Positions 1 to 10,629 of a stretch of DNA of 64,000 bases are shown piece after piece. Source of the stretch: an uncultured Pseudomonadota bacterium (GTDB lineage: Bacteria > Myxococcota_A > UBA796 > SXON01); the NCBI GenBank assembly GCA_903900265.1, contig CAIUMM010000111.1, forward strand, positions 62,001 through 126,000, in the 5' to 3' direction. Each line of letters starts with the position of its first letter. The stretch's first letter is position 1. The position numbers and the translations under genes were made by a program. The notes under the pieces were generated by a model. It searched no databases and was not told the DNA's origin. It saw nothing but the letters and a program-made list of their open reading frames with translations.

Positions 1-530
1 ACGCGGTTGGTGATGAAGGCCTTCTTCCCGGCGCTCGCGTAGTCGCTGTTCTGGTACCAAAACCCGATCAGCAAGTAGGAGCACAAGCCTACGCCTTCCC
101 AACCGACGAACATCAGCGGGAAGCTGTCGCCCATCACGAGCAGGAGCATCGCGAAGATGAACAGGTTCAAGTAGGAGAAGAACCGCCAGACGCTGCCTTT
201 GTCGGCGTCGTCGTCCATGTACCCAACCGAGTACAAGTGGATCAGCGAGCCGATGCCGGTGATGACGCACATCATCACCGCGGAGAGCGGATCGGCGCGG
301 AACGCGAGGTCCACCGTCATCGAGCCGGTGTGCATCCACGTCCAGAGCAGCTGGTACGGGTAAGCGCCGCCCTCGGGCGTAGCCATGACCTGAGATAGTG
401 TCAGGAACGAGAGCACAGCGGACAGGCCGACCATGGCCGTAGCGATGCCGCCGGCGACCTTGCGAGGGCCGCGCAGCAGACCGTTGAGAATCGCGCCAAA
501 CAGCGGAAGAGCTGGGATGAGGGCCAACAT
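1..530 (-). CDS. nuoL: NADH-quinone oxidoreductase subunit L, N-terminal part (cut by window edge)
   Basis: This is the first 176 residues of the antiporter-like proton-pumping subunit of complex I; the rest lies beyond base 1. The translation starts at an ATG at 530 with a hydrophobic first helix. It carries family hallmarks: GSLIHLYSVGYM at residues 94-105 and WEGVGLCSYL at 144-153, which holds the conserved membrane glutamate (E145). NuoL is known to sit at the distal end of the membrane arm and to translocate protons. The start lies 2 bases after the nuoK stop, so it is the last gene of the operon visible here; nuoM and nuoN presumably follow outside the window. Identity is certain, the C-terminus is unseen. 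Confidence 0.96.
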   Translation of the reverse strand, partial: MLALIPALPLFGAILNGLLRGPRKVAGGIATAMVGLSAVLSFLTLSQVMATPEGGAYPYQLLWTWMHTGSMTVDLAFRADPLSAVMMCVITGIGSLIHLYSVGYMDDDADKGSVWRFFSYLNLFIFAMLLLVMGDSFPLMFVGWEGVGLCSYLLIGFWYQNSDYASAGKKAFITNR

Positions 531-532
531 GT

Positions 533-841
533 TCACCCCTTCATGATGTCGAGATCATCGAGCTTGACGGTGACCCGGTTGCGGAACAACAGGATGACCA
601 TCGCGAGTCCGACGGCGGCTTCAGCGGCTGCAACCGCCATGACAAAGACCGCGTAGATCATGCCGTCGGCTTCGCCGTTCTGGCGAGCGAAAGCTACGAA
701 AGAAAGATTGACGGCGTTCAGCATCAGCTCAACGCTCATAAACACGATGAGCGCGTTCTTCCGGGTAAGTACCCCGGCCACGCCCGTCACGAACAACACC
801 ACGCTCACGCAGAGCACGGGGACAAGGCCCACCGATTCCAT
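533..841 (-). CDS. nuoK: NADH-quinone oxidoreductase subunit K
   Basis: Small membrane subunit of complex I, 102 residues with three predicted transmembrane helices, the usual size of the family. Two membrane glutamates known to matter for proton transfer in NuoK are present at E38 (in SVELMLN) and E74 (in [10 protein letters not shown]). The ATG at 841 overlaps the nuoJ stop as ATGA, which fixes the start and implies translational coupling. It is followed 2 bases later by nuoL. Confidence 0.97.
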   Translation of the reverse strand: MESVGLVPVLCVSVVLFVTGVAGVLTRKNALIVFMSVELMLNAVNLSFVAFARQNGEADGMIYAVFVMAVAAAEAAVGLAMVILLFRNRVTVKLDDLDIMKG

Positions 842-1359
842 CAGATCTCCTTCTTGGCGAGCACAACGGCGCCGACCACAGCGACCGTCAGCAGCGCAGA
901 CACCGTCTCGAACGGCAACAGGAACTTTCCTTCAAACATCGCCGTTCCGATGTACGCGATCGTGCCGTACGCGGGACCGGCAGGGTCCAGATCAATCGCA
1001 GCGGGCACCAGAACGGGGAGCTGACCGATCGCCGTGAACAGCCCGATCGCCAACAAACCAGCCGTGCCCATGCCAACCACGCTGCGCCGTCCGATGTCGT
1101 TGAACGTGAGATGGTCGCCATCGCGCAGGTTGAGCAGCATGATGACGAACACGAACAGCACCATGATGGCGCCGGCGTACACGAGGATCTGGATGACCGC
1201 CACAAAGTGGGCGTCCATCAACACGTAGTCCGCAGCGAGGAAGAAGAAACAGACGACCAGCGACAATGCACTGGCGATCGGGTTTCTCATCGTCACCACG
1301 CCGACGCCGGACACCATCGCGACCAACGAGAACAGGTAGAAGAGTACGGCTTCGAACAT
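841..1359 (-). CDS. nuoJ: NADH-quinone oxidoreductase subunit J
   Basis: Membrane subunit of complex I, 172 residues, beginning with a long hydrophobic helix ([15 protein letters not shown]) and carrying the family segment [19 protein letters not shown] in the third helix, the region that in complex I structures contains the pi-bulge. It sits between nuoI and nuoK with ATGA overlaps on both sides (1359 and 841), the normal nuo order. The C-terminal part is a little-conserved loop plus one last helix. Confidence 0.96.
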   Translation of the reverse strand: MFEAVLFYLFSLVAMVSGVGVVTMRNPIASALSLVVCFFFLAADYVLMDAHFVAVIQILVYAGAIMVLFVFVIMLLNLRDGDHLTFNDIGRRSVVGMGTAGLLAIGLFTAIGQLPVLVPAAIDLDPAGPAYGTIAYIGTAMFEGKFLLPFETVSALLTVAVVGAVVLAKKEI

Positions 1360-1931
1360 CAGGGAGATCCGGTGGCAGACGGTTCATCCGGAGTGAAACC
1401 TGCAGGGGCGCTATCCGGGTTCAACCGGTAGAACTCCTCGGCGGGCGGCTTGATACCGTCCATCAGGTTCACCATGTAGGACTTGTTGTGGATCATCGCC
1501 TGACGGGTGTAGGCGTTGATTTCATAGATCCGGGTGTCCATCCGGATCGCGTCTTTCGGGCACGCTTCAACGCAGAACCCGCAGAAGATGCAACGGAGCA
1601 TGTCGATGTCGAACTCGACAGGGAACTTTTCGGCAGGATCGTTCGGGTCTTCGCCCGCGATGATCGTGATGCACTTGGCCGGACAGATCGTCGGGCAGCA
1701 CATGCAAGCGACACACTTGATCTTGCCGTCCGGGCGCAACAACAAGCGGTGGGCGCCCCGGTAGCGATCGGTCATGGTCTTGCGCACGTCGGGGTACTCG
1801 ACAGTACGAAAGCGGTCTTGGTCAAAGAGGTTTTTGACGATGTGCGTCATCGTCATCACCAAGCCTTTCACCACCTCAACCAGGTACACCGACTCGGTGG
1901 AAGACATCTTGCGCGCGGCAGGGAGAGACAT
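1359..1931 (-). CDS. nuoI: NADH-quinone oxidoreductase subunit I (2x[4Fe-4S])
   Basis: Hydrophilic subunit of complex I that carries clusters N6a and N6b between NuoG and the NuoB cluster N2. Two ferredoxin motifs are visible: C73-x2-C76-x2-C79-x3-C83 and C114-x2-C117-x2-C120-x3-C124, each followed by a C-P-like turn. The length of 190 residues is typical. The chosen ATG (1931) gives an N-terminus of about 70 residues before the first cluster; an internal Met at residue 9 is possible. It is 9 bases downstream of nuoH and its stop overlaps the nuoJ start. Confidence 0.96.
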   Translation of the reverse strand: MSLPAARKMSSTESVYLVEVVKGLVMTMTHIVKNLFDQDRFRTVEYPDVRKTMTDRYRGAHRLLLRPDGKIKCVACMCCPTICPAKCITIIAGEDPNDPAEKFPVEFDIDMLRCIFCGFCVEACPKDAIRMDTRIYEINAYTRQAMIHNKSYMVNLMDGIKPPAEEFYRLNPDSAPAGFTPDEPSATGSP

Positions 1932-1940
1932 CCGGGGCTC

Positions 1941-3299
1941 CTATTTCAGACCGAGAGTGGCGAGGAGGCCGTTCGGGAAGAACGCGACCCAGATGCCCGC
2001 GGCGAGCACATTCGCGAGCGCGAGCGGAAGCATACGCTTCCAACCGAGGTCCATCAGCTGGTCGTAACGGAAGCGGGGGACCGTCCAGCGCACCCAGATG
2101 AAGAACCAACATCCGAAGAGGACCTTGGCAGCGAGCACGGTGACCTGAACGACCGCAGTCACGAGATCGGGTCCGAAGATCGCGGTGTTCTCGAGGAAGC
2201 CAAAGGTCGCGAAGTTGAGCGAGAGCTTGCTGGCGACGCCCATGGCGCCTGCAGCGCCGATGGCCAAGTGCGCCAGAGCAGCGCCTACCCACACGCCTAC
2301 GAACACCTTGGGCTCCTTCAACCGAGCGTCACCCGCGGGCAGCGCCTGGTAGAACGGGCGGCTCTGGCGCTTCCACGCGAGCACCGCAAACACAAGGAAC
2401 AGCGGCGCAGCACCCGCCGCGGCCATCAGCACCCAGTCCGCGTGCTCACGAAGCATCGCGGGCGTGACGAACGGGACGTTGTAGCCACCGAAGAACAGCG
2501 TGGCGGTCACGGAAGACGCCACGATCATGTTCGCGTATTCGGCCATGAAGAATAGCGCGAAGCGCAAAGAGCTGTACTCGGTGTGGTACCCACCCACCAG
2601 CTCGGCCTCGCCTTCCGGAAGGTCGAACGGCGTACGGTTGGTCTCGGCAAACGCCGCGGTCCAGAAGAGCACGAAGGCCAACAACCCCATCGGCGTGAAC
2701 ACAACCCAGTTCCAAATCGGACCGGCCTGCATCTCGGCGATGGTGGAGAGCGATACGGAGCCCGCCATCAAGAAGACGACGACCGCAGAGAGCCCCATCG
2801 AAAGCTCGTAGCTGACCATCTGGGCGCTGGCGCGCAGGCCGCCAAGCAGGGAGAACTTGTTGTTGGAGGCCCAACCGGCGAGCATGACGCCGTAGACGCC
2901 AATCGACGTGGCCGCGAGCACAAACAGCACGCCACCGTCGATGTCGGAGACCTTCAGTTGGTACCCCATGAAGTTGTCGCCGAACGGGACGACAACCCAA
3001 GTGCACAGCGCGACCGACATCGCGATCACCGGAGCCGCGGCCCAGTAGCGCTTCTCCACATGACTGGGGACGATGTCCTCCTTCATGATCAGCTTCACGA
3101 CGTCGTTCAAGGTGTGGACCAAGCCCGCTGCGCGAATGCCGAACACGTGCGCACGATTCGGACCCGGACGGTCCTGAATGTACGCAGCGCCTTTACGCTC
3201 CGCCCAGATCAGCAGAGGCAGGATCTGCATGACGAATACGACGGCAAAGACACAACGTCCAACCGCCACAAGGTACGGGAGAGTATCTTCGAAAGTCAT
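1941..3299 (-). CDS. nuoH: NADH-quinone oxidoreductase subunit H
   Basis: Membrane subunit that anchors the hydrophilic arm and helps form the quinone tunnel of complex I. Conserved segments are visible: ERKGAAYIQDRPGPNR near residues 34-49, FDLPEGEAELVGG in the middle, and the following EYSSLRFALFFMAEY. At 452 residues it is clearly longer than the approximately 325 residues of the E. coli protein; the extra length lies after the central core, with several additional hydrophobic helices in the last 170 residues. Its ATG overlaps the nuoG stop (ATGA at 3296-3299). Confidence 0.96.
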   Translation of the reverse strand: MTFEDTLPYLVAVGRCVFAVVFVMQILPLLIWAERKGAAYIQDRPGPNRAHVFGIRAAGLVHTLNDVVKLIMKEDIVPSHVEKRYWAAAPVIAMSVALCTWVVVPFGDNFMGYQLKVSDIDGGVLFVLAATSIGVYGVMLAGWASNNKFSLLGGLRASAQMVSYELSMGLSAVVVFLMAGSVSLSTIAEMQAGPIWNWVVFTPMGLLAFVLFWTAAFAETNRTPFDLPEGEAELVGGYHTEYSSLRFALFFMAEYANMIVASSVTATLFFGGYNVPFVTPAMLREHADWVLMAAAGAAPLFLVFAVLAWKRQSRPFYQALPAGDARLKEPKVFVGVWVGAALAHLAIGAAGAMGVASKLSLNFATFGFLENTAIFGPDLVTAVVQVTVLAAKVLFGCWFFIWVRWTVPRFRYDQLMDLGWKRMLPLALANVLAAGIWVAFFPNGLLATLGLK

Positions 3300-4876
3300 A
3301 CGCTTGTCTCCACGCGCGCATCCCCACCCTCAGGCTGGGATGGATCGGCGGCCAACAGCAGGCCAGCCTCACCGAGGGCCTTGAAATCCATGCCGGCCAT
3401 GCGCGGGACGGCCTTCGCCATCGCGTTGAACGCGGCGGCGACCATGCCGGTTCCAGGCGCGCTGCCGAGCTTAGCGCCGAGCCGCTCCATCACCAGCCAT
3501 GCGGGCAGCGAATCTCCGGCGGCGTTCACCGCCCGACGGATCCGCTGTACGCGTCCTTGCCGGTTGATGTACGAGCCGTCCATCTCCACGGAGTGACAGA
3601 CCGGGATCACCACATCCGCGTGCTCAGAGCTCTTGTTCTTGAAGGCGCCGAGGTAGACCAACGTAGCCGCAGACTTTCCAAGGCGTCCGAGCACGTCGTC
3701 TTCGAGGACGACCAACACGTCGAGGTCGGACATCGCCGATCCCAACGCTTCGCTCGTCTCGACCTGACCGTCGTAGGCCGCAAGCAACGCGACCCCCGCC
3801 GAGTTGGGGTTCTTGTCGGCGTCGACCAACAGCGCGTCCGCGTACTCTACGCTGCCCGGGTCGTTGCCACCGACCACGAATACCCGCGCAGACTTCAGGT
3901 TCTTGCGCACCACCTGCAACAAGCCCCAGTTGGCTTCGTTCGTCGCGCGGGATCCGAGCACGACGCCCACCCGCTTGGCGGACTTCAGACGCTCGGCGAG
4001 CGCGATCAGCGCGGCCTCCACATCCACCACCGCGCCATTCACGCGGCTCCGAAGGATGCGCTTCAAGCCTGCGATCTCGGGGACTTGATCCCGACCGTGG
4101 TCGCACATCCAGGACTTGTTCACCGCATCGTTGCGACGCGGCAAGAAGCGGAAGACCTCGCCCTCCTGATGGCAGACTTGGATGTTGCAGCCCGTGGCGC
4201 ACCCACCGCACACCGACGCGGTCTCCCGCAGGTACCAAACGCGGCGTTGGAAGCGGAAGTCCTTGTTCGTCAGCGCACCTACGGGGCAGATGTCCGCGAG
4301 GTTGCCCTGATAGTGGTGCTCCAGGCGCTCGCCGGGGAACATGCCAATCTCGGTATGGTCACCCCGGTTCATCAACCGCAGGTCGCCAGTGCCGGTCACC
4401 TCGTCGCCGAAGCGCACGCAGCGAGAGCACTCCACGCAGCGCTCGGCATCGAGGACGATCTTGTCGCCGATGTCCTGACGCTTCTTCTTGGAGACCTTCT
4501 CTTCGATGCCACGGGAGTCGTAGTCGCCGTGCTCCATGTAGTAGTCTTGGAGCCGGCACTCGCCGGATTGGTCGCAGATCGGGCAATCCAGCGGGTGATT
4601 CACCAGCAGGAACTCCATCACCGACTGGCGCATCTTCTTCACGGCGGGCGTGTCGGTGCGGATCGCGAGGCCGTCACGCGCCTGCATGTTGCAGGCGATG
4701 TCCGGAGCGCGACCGCCGACGATGTCCACCAAGCACATCCGGCAGTTTCCAGCGATGGAAAGGTTGGGATGGTAGCAATAGTGCGGGATCTCTACGCCGA
4801 CCTTGGCCGCGGCTTCGATCATGTTGGTTCCAGCAGGAACCTCAACTTCGACGTCGTTGATCTTGACCTTAGGCAT
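3296..4876 (-). CDS. nuoG: NADH-quinone oxidoreductase subunit G, short form with N7 cluster site
   Basis: Largest peripheral subunit of complex I, carrying the electron path from NuoF/E to NuoI. N-terminal [2Fe-2S] ligands are C34, C45, C48 and C62; the His-coordinated N5 site is H94, C98, C101 and C107; N4 ligands are C147, C150, C153 and C197. A further C223-x2-C226-x3-C230-x27-C258 matches the off-path N7 cluster known from E. coli and Thermus NuoG and lost in mitochondria. At 526 residues the molybdopterin-oxidoreductase-like C-terminal region is much shorter than in E. coli (about 900). The start directly abuts the nuoF stop. Confidence 0.95.
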   Translation of the reverse strand: MPKVKINDVEVEVPAGTNMIEAAAKVGVEIPHYCYHPNLSIAGNCRMCLVDIVGGRAPDIACNMQARDGLAIRTDTPAVKKMRQSVMEFLLVNHPLDCPICDQSGECRLQDYYMEHGDYDSRGIEEKVSKKKRQDIGDKIVLDAERCVECSRCVRFGDEVTGTGDLRLMNRGDHTEIGMFPGERLEHHYQGNLADICPVGALTNKDFRFQRRVWYLRETASVCGGCATGCNIQVCHQEGEVFRFLPRRNDAVNKSWMCDHGRDQVPEIAGLKRILRSRVNGAVVDVEAALIALAERLKSAKRVGVVLGSRATNEANWGLLQVVRKNLKSARVFVVGGNDPGSVEYADALLVDADKNPNSAGVALLAAYDGQVETSEALGSAMSDLDVLVVLEDDVLGRLGKSAATLVYLGAFKNKSSEHADVVIPVCHSVEMDGSYINRQGRVQRIRRAVNAAGDSLPAWLVMERLGAKLGSAPGTGMVAAAFNAMAKAVPRMAGMDFKALGEAGLLLAADPSQPEGGDARVETSV

Positions 4877-6180
<1,304 letters not shown>

Positions 6181-6202
<22 letters not shown>

Positions 6203-6753
6203 ACATCCACCTCGGGGCGAGGAAGGGAGAGCGGCTTGCCGCTCCGCAATCCGGCGATGATTTGATCACAGGTCTCAGGCGTCAAGCGCTCGTAGAAGTG
6301 CTCGTTCACTTGCATCATCGGCGCAGAGCCGCACGAAGCGAGGCACTCCACGCGAAGCAGCGTGAACAAGCCATCCTTCGAGTTGCCGTGGGCGTCGACA
6401 TCCAGCGCCTTTTCGAGGTGCTTGATGATGCCTTCCGCTCCGACCAGCGCACAAGAGAGGGTCTGGCATACCTGCACAAGGTATTTTCCCGTCGGCGCCT
6501 TCTTGAACATCGAGTAGAAGCTGGCGACGGCGTGCACTTGGCTCGGCGGCACTTCAATCGTGCGCGCGACGAGGCGCATCACGTCGAGGTCCAGCCAGTC
6601 CCAGATGTCCTGAGCAAGCCAAAGCAACGGCATGACCGCGGCCTGCTTGGTGGGGTAACGAGAGAGGATGTCCTGCACCTGCGGAAGCAGGGTTTCAGGC
6701 CATTCTACGGGTCCGCGCGAAGCGGCAACAGGAGCGTCATGGGGCGAGCTCAT
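6181..6753 (-). CDS. nuoE: NADH-quinone oxidoreductase subunit E ([2Fe-2S])
   Basis: Thioredoxin-like ferredoxin subunit of complex I, partner of NuoF. The four [2Fe-2S] (N1a) ligands are visible as C96-x4-C101 and C137-x3-C141. The reading frame is open for 45 codons further upstream, but the ATG at 6753 overlaps the nuoD stop as ATGA and yields a 190-residue protein beginning MSSPHDAP, so this start is preferred. The 3' end overlaps nuoF by 22 bases. Confidence 0.95.
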
Positions 6754-7958
6754 CAGCGATCCAGCTCTCCAGCGATGATGTTGATGGAACCCAGCGCCGC
6801 GACCGCATCGGCCACCAGCTGGCCGGTGATGATCTTCGGGAACACCGAGTAGTTGGCGAAGCAGGGCGGACGAATACGCAGACGCCAAGCGTTGGGGCCA
6901 CCGTCGGAGACGATGTAGTACCCAAGCTCGCCGTTTCCACCCTCGGTGGCCGAGTACAGCTCAGCGCGGGGCGGCCGGATTCCGTGCATCACCAACTTGA
7001 AGTGGTTGATGAGCCCCTCCATGGTGTTGTACACCTTGTCCTTCGGGGGCAGCGTGTAGAGGTGGTCGGTGACCATGACCGGACCGCCCGGGATGCTATC
7101 GATCGCCTGCAGGATGATCTTGCGGCTCTCTTCCATCTCGCGGAAGCGCACCATCGTGCGGGCGTAGGTGTCACCCGCTTGCTCGATGGGGACCTCAAAG
7201 CTGTACTTCTCGTAGCCCCAGTAGGGCTGGGCCTTGCGAAGGTCCCAGTTTACGCCGGCAGCACGAGCGCACGGGCCGGTGACCGAATGCTGAATCGCCA
7301 GCTCGCGGGTGATGACCCCCACGCCTTGCGTACGATCCATGAAGATGCGGTTGCGGGAGACCAGTCCCTGAACCTCGCCGAGGACCTCGGCCAGATCGTC
7401 CATCACGCGACGTACGCTCTCCAACCACCCCTCAGGGGCGTCGAGGCTAACGCCGCCGATACGCGGGTAGTTGACCATCATGCGGGCGCCGGTGAGCTCC
7501 TCCATGAGGTCGTAGATCTTCTCCCGGTAGTTGTACATGTACCAAAAGTTGGTCAATGCACCCATATCGACGAGATTGGTGCCGATGCACACCGCGTGGT
7601 CGATGATGCGCGCCAGCTCGGAGGTGATCACCCGCAGCGCCACCGCACGAGCGGGGGCTTCGATGCCCAGCAGCTGCTCGCAGGCGTAGCACCACGCGTT
7701 GGAGTTGTGCACCGGGCCCATGTAGTTGAGCCGCTCGGTGTACGGGATCACCAGCTGGTATTGGCAGGCTTCGGCCTGCTTTTCGAAGCCGCGGTGCAGG
7801 TATCCGATCTCGGCGCCGGCGTTGACGATAGTCTCGCCGTCGAGCTGCACTTGCAGGCGGAGCGTGCCGTGCGTGGCCGGATGGGCGGGACCGATGTTGA
7901 TGGTCAGCAGATCGCTGGGGAGCGGCTGAACTTCAGTAGACGAGTGCTCCTGGCTCAT
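6753..7958 (-). CDS. nuoD: NADH-quinone oxidoreductase subunit D (49 kDa-type)
   Basis: Quinone-site subunit of complex I, derived from the large subunit of NiFe hydrogenases. Recognisable segments are NIGPAHPATHGTLR near the N-terminus, GFEKQAEACQYQ, and the C-terminal SDGGPNAWRLRIRPPCF. The His in the first segment corresponds to a residue known to line the quinone pocket. The start at 7958 is chosen because it overlaps the nuoC stop (ATGA at 7955-7958); seven more codons upstream are open but lie inside nuoC. 401 residues, the normal length. Confidence 0.97.
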   Translation of the reverse strand: MSQEHSSTEVQPLPSDLLTINIGPAHPATHGTLRLQVQLDGETIVNAGAEIGYLHRGFEKQAEACQYQLVIPYTERLNYMGPVHNSNAWCYACEQLLGIEAPARAVALRVITSELARIIDHAVCIGTNLVDMGALTNFWYMYNYREKIYDLMEELTGARMMVNYPRIGGVSLDAPEGWLESVRRVMDDLAEVLGEVQGLVSRNRIFMDRTQGVGVITRELAIQHSVTGPCARAAGVNWDLRKAQPYWGYEKYSFEVPIEQAGDTYARTMVRFREMEESRKIILQAIDSIPGGPVMVTDHLYTLPPKDKVYNTMEGLINHFKLVMHGIRPPRAELYSATEGGNGELGYYIVSDGGPNAWRLRIRPPCFANYSVFPKIITGQLVADAVAALGSINIIAGELDR

Positions 7959-8473
7959 GCGATGTCCGAAGTCTCGCACAGGATGTTCTCGGACGGAGCC
8001 GAGAGCTTCTGGCGACGGGTGATCGGGTAATCCTTGCGCAGTGCATGTCCGACGAACTCGTCATGACACAGGATTCGCCGAAGGTTGGGGTGACCGGTGA
8101 ACACGATTCCGTACATGTCCCAGACCTCGCGTTCTTCCCAGTTCGCGATGGCCCAGAGGTCGTACACCGTAGGAACCTCAGTGGACTCGTCCGCGACCGC
8201 GACCTTGACGCGAAAGCGCACGTTGTTGGCCATGGACAACATCTGGTACACGACTTCAAAGCGCCAGTCGCGCTCGTCGTAGCCGAGGTAGTCCACACCG
8301 CCTACGTCCATCAGCCACTCGAAGCCCAGCTGGTCCCGGAGGAACATCAGCACAGCGCGAAGCGAGCCCGGAGCGACGGTGACCGAGCACTGACCGCGGA
8401 AGGTGTATGTATCGAGCACGGCAGTGCCAAAGTGCTCTTGCACCCGGGCAGCAACGTCAGCTTCGGTCATCAT
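7955..8473 (-). CDS. nuoC: NADH-quinone oxidoreductase subunit C (30 kDa-type)
   Basis: Hydrophilic scaffold subunit of complex I that pairs with NuoD. The family signature is visible around WEEREVWDMYGIVFTGHPNLRR followed by the D-Y-P motif near the C-terminus, so only short parts are quoted here. The start is set at the ATG at 8473 (MMTEADV) because a strong ribosome-binding sequence, AGGAGG, lies 6 bases upstream just after the nuoB stop. This gives 172 residues. NuoC and NuoD are separate genes here, not fused as in E. coli. Confidence 0.95.
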   Translation of the reverse strand: MMTEADVAARVQEHFGTAVLDTYTFRGQCSVTVAPGSLRAVLMFLRDQLGFEWLMDVGGVDYLGYDERDWRFEVVYQMLSMANNVRFRVKVAVADESTEVPTVYDLWAIANWEEREVWDMYGIVFTGHPNLRRILCHDEFVGHALRKDYPITRRQKLSAPSENILCETSDIA

Positions 8474-8483
8474 CAGGGGCCTC

Positions 8484-8963
8484 CTAGCGCCAGTCCGCGG
8501 CCTTTTCGCGATCAATCTTTTCCATGATCTTCACCACCGCGCCGATGACGTTCTCGGGGCGAGGCGGACACCCGGCCACGTAAACGTCGACGGGGATGAT
8601 CTCATCGATGCCCTGCACGGTGGTATAGTTGTCGTAAAATCCGCCGGTGCTCGCACAGGCGCCCATGGAGAGCACCCACTTCGGGTTCGGCATCTGATCA
8701 TAGATCTGCTTCAACACAGGCGCCTGCTTCTGGGTGATCGTGCCCATCACCAGCAGCAGATCGGCCTGACGCGGGGAAAAGCGCACCAACTCCGCACCAA
8801 ACCGACTGATGTCGAAGCGCGAGCTGACTACGCCCATGAACTCGATCGCGCAGCAAGCGGTGCCGAACGGCATCGGCCACATCGAGTACTTACGACCCCA
8901 GCTGATGACTTCATCAAGACGGGTAGCCAAGAATGGCTGGGAAACATGTGACTCTAGTCCCAT
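8484..8963 (-). CDS. nuoB: NADH-quinone oxidoreductase subunit B (cluster N2)
   Basis: Subunit carrying the terminal [4Fe-4S] cluster N2, which reduces quinone. The ligands C37 and C38 (tandem cysteines in GTACCAIEF), C103 (GACASTGG) and C132 (GCPPRP) are all present. Starting at the ATG at 8963 gives 159 residues and a 10-base overlap with the end of nuoA; the frame is open 11 codons further upstream, but that extension lacks family features. Confidence 0.96.
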   Translation of the reverse strand: MGLESHVSQPFLATRLDEVISWGRKYSMWPMPFGTACCAIEFMGVVSSRFDISRFGAELVRFSPRQADLLLVMGTITQKQAPVLKQIYDQMPNPKWVLSMGACASTGGFYDNYTTVQGIDEIIPVDVYVAGCPPRPENVIGAVVKIMEKIDREKAADWR

Positions 8964-9325
8964 TGCAGTGCTCCGCGCTTCCAGCAGTAGACCCAACCGA
9001 GAAAAAGGACGCCCAGAAAGCTGAACATCTCAGCCATCAGGAACCCGGCGTGGCCGTCGAGCACGAAGCTCTTGTAGACGACTGCCCAGGGGAACAAAAA
9101 CACCGCTTCGAGGTCGAACAGGATGAACAGCACCGCGACAAGGTAGAACTTGACCGAAAAGCGCTGGTGCGCGGACGCCACCGAAGGCATGCCGCACTCG
9201 TACATCGACTCTTTGGTCTTGTTCGGCCGATGCGGACCGAAAAACTTGCTCAGACCAACAAAGATCAGGCTGAAAACCACCGCAATGACGACCGAGATCA
9301 TCAGGGGGACGTAGGGGCTGATCAA
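8954..9325 (-). CDS. nuoA: NADH-quinone oxidoreductase subunit A
   Basis: First gene of the complex I operon: a three-helix membrane subunit with the conserved segments [17 protein letters not shown] and [13 protein letters not shown]. The start is uncertain. A TTG at 9325 is preferred because GAGGTG, a good ribosome-binding match, ends 3 bases before it; a GTG at 9331 would add two residues. Upstream codons to 9424 are open but code for a Cys/Arg-rich stretch without family features. About 123 residues. The operon promoter should lie in 9326-9445, shared with the divergent rnhB, but no convincing -35/-10 pair was seen there. Confidence 0.92.
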   Translation of the reverse strand: MISPYVPLMISVVIAVVFSLIFVGLSKFFGPHRPNKTKESMYECGMPSVASAHQRFSVKFYLVAVLFILFDLEAVFLFPWAVVYKSFVLDGHAGFLMAEMFSFLGVLFLGWVYCWKRGALQWD

Positions 9326-9445
9326 GTGCACCTCGGCTGGCCGGGGGGAGGGATAGGCCGGGCGAAGTAACCTGCCTCGGGAGGGCAAGCAACGCAGCGC
9401 GTGGCAACAGGCCCAGAGGCGCACCTACAGCGTTAGACGACCTCC

Positions 9446-10102
9446 ATGCGAATTCTTGGGCTTGATGAAGCGGGTAGAGGATGCGTGCTCGGGCCGCTGG
9501 TCGTGGGCGGTTTTCTCTATGAAACGCGCTCTGAACCTACGCTCGCGCAGGGGGCGCTTCGGGCGGCCGGCGCCGACGATTCTAAAGCGCTGAGCCACAA
9601 ACGCCGCGTCGCGGTGCGCGCAGGCCTGCTCGGCCTCGGCGAGCCCTTGATCCGCGCGATCCCGCCCGCGGCCATCGACGACGGGAACCTGAACACGTTG
9701 GAGATCGCGGCGTTTCTCGACATCATCGCAGCGAGCAAACCCGACCATGTGTTTCTGGACGCGCCGGTAAACCCCCGCGGCATCCCGAAGCTGCGGGAAC
9801 AGCTGATCGCCGCTTCCGGCGTACACAGTTGGACGATCGAGCCCAAAGCCGACTCCACCTACCCGGTGGTCGGCGCGGCGAGCATTTTTGCAAAGGTGTT
9901 TCGCGACGACGCGATCGACGCGATTCAAGCCGAGTCCAGGGCCAATGGAGACGGCGAGGTAGGCAGCGGCTACCCGTCCGATCCCGAGACACGGGCGTGG
10001 TTGATGCAGTTTATTCGCAGCGGAAGACCGTTTCCCTCCAGCGTGCGCACCCGCTGGGGAACGATCGACATCCTGCGGCAAGCTGCGCTCTTCCCGGCAT
10101 AG
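9446..10102 (+). CDS. rnhB: Ribonuclease HII
   Basis: Endonuclease that removes RNA (notably single ribonucleotides) from RNA-DNA hybrids during replication and repair. The defining motif LDEAGRG is at residues 6-12 with catalytic D7 and E8, followed by GPLVVGGFL; further acidic residues and the GAASIFAKVFRDD segment typical of the family are present. 218 residues is normal. The ATG at 9446 has no clear ribosome-binding sequence. It is divergent from nuoA. A second RNase H gene (rnhA, type HI) lies only 2 kb away at 12013-12753. Confidence 0.95.
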   Translation: MRILGLDEAGRGCVLGPLVVGGFLYETRSEPTLAQGALRAAGADDSKALSHKRRVAVRAGLLGLGEPLIRAIPPAAIDDGNLNTLEIAAFLDIIAASKPDHVFLDAPVNPRGIPKLREQLIAASGVHSWTIEPKADSTYPVVGAASIFAKVFRDDAIDAIQAESRANGDGEVGSGYPSDPETRAWLMQFIRSGRPFPSSVRTRWGTIDILRQAALFPA

Positions 10103-10143
10103 ACATCCCTCAGGTTAGCTACGATACTCTCGCGCAGGTGTAC

Positions 10144-10629
10144 ATGCGAAGCTCCTTTCCCCCTCTCCTTGTTGCGCTAACGTTGCTGGTCGGCTGCACC
10201 GGAAGCGCCTCGGACTCCGAGGCCGACTCCGAAGCCGCTCCGGCGCCCGGACCGGGTACGCTGGTGTTGTCCTTCCAGATGGAGGCGGACTTGATCCCGT
10301 CGATGGAGGTTCCGCCCGTTGGCACCTTTGAGGGCTCAGTTTTTGCCGAGGAGGACTGCACCGCGATGGGCCCCAACGAAGGCGCAGTCGCCATCGAAGA
10401 CGTATCGGCGGCGCTGGACCTCTCCGCGGATGGAGGCCCTTCCGAGCCCCTGTACACCACGCAAGCGATGGACGCGCAGGTCGTTTGGGTCGTCGGGTGT
10501 CTGGACGTCGACGCCAACGGCTGCGGCGACGCCGATGATCCGATCACCATCCCCAATGACAACAAGGTCGCTGTTCTTGCCGATGCCGCAACCCCGTTCA
10601 TCGTGCAGATGAACATGCTGCGCCCATGA
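10144..10629 (+). CDS. Predicted secreted lipoprotein upstream of the copper monooxygenase-like gene
   Basis: 161 residues starting at the ATG at 10144 with a lipoprotein signal peptide (LLVALTLLVGC, predicted lipidated Cys at residue 18) and an acidic Ser/Glu/Ala/Pro linker. The rest is a compact beta-rich looking sequence with two cysteine-containing turns (EEDCTAMG and VVGCLDVDANGCGDADDP); the D-x-D-x-N-G-C-G-D-x-D stretch resembles a calcium-binding loop. No family was recognised. The stop overlaps the next start as ATGA (10626-10629), so it is translationally coupled to the copper monooxygenase-like lipoprotein and probably acts with it. Confidence 0.8.
   Translation: MRSSFPPLLVALTLLVGCTGSASDSEADSEAAPAPGPGTLVLSFQMEADLIPSMEVPPVGTFEGSVFAEEDCTAMGPNEGAVAIEDVSAALDLSADGGPSEPLYTTQAMDAQVVWVVGCLDVDANGCGDADDPITIPNDNKVAVLADAATPFIVQMNMLRP

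Noticed and set aside
9326-9445. A shared nuoA/rnhB promoter
   Set aside because: Only weak -35/-10 combinations are present (for example TTGCTT-17-TACTTC on the minus strand), not enough to call a site.
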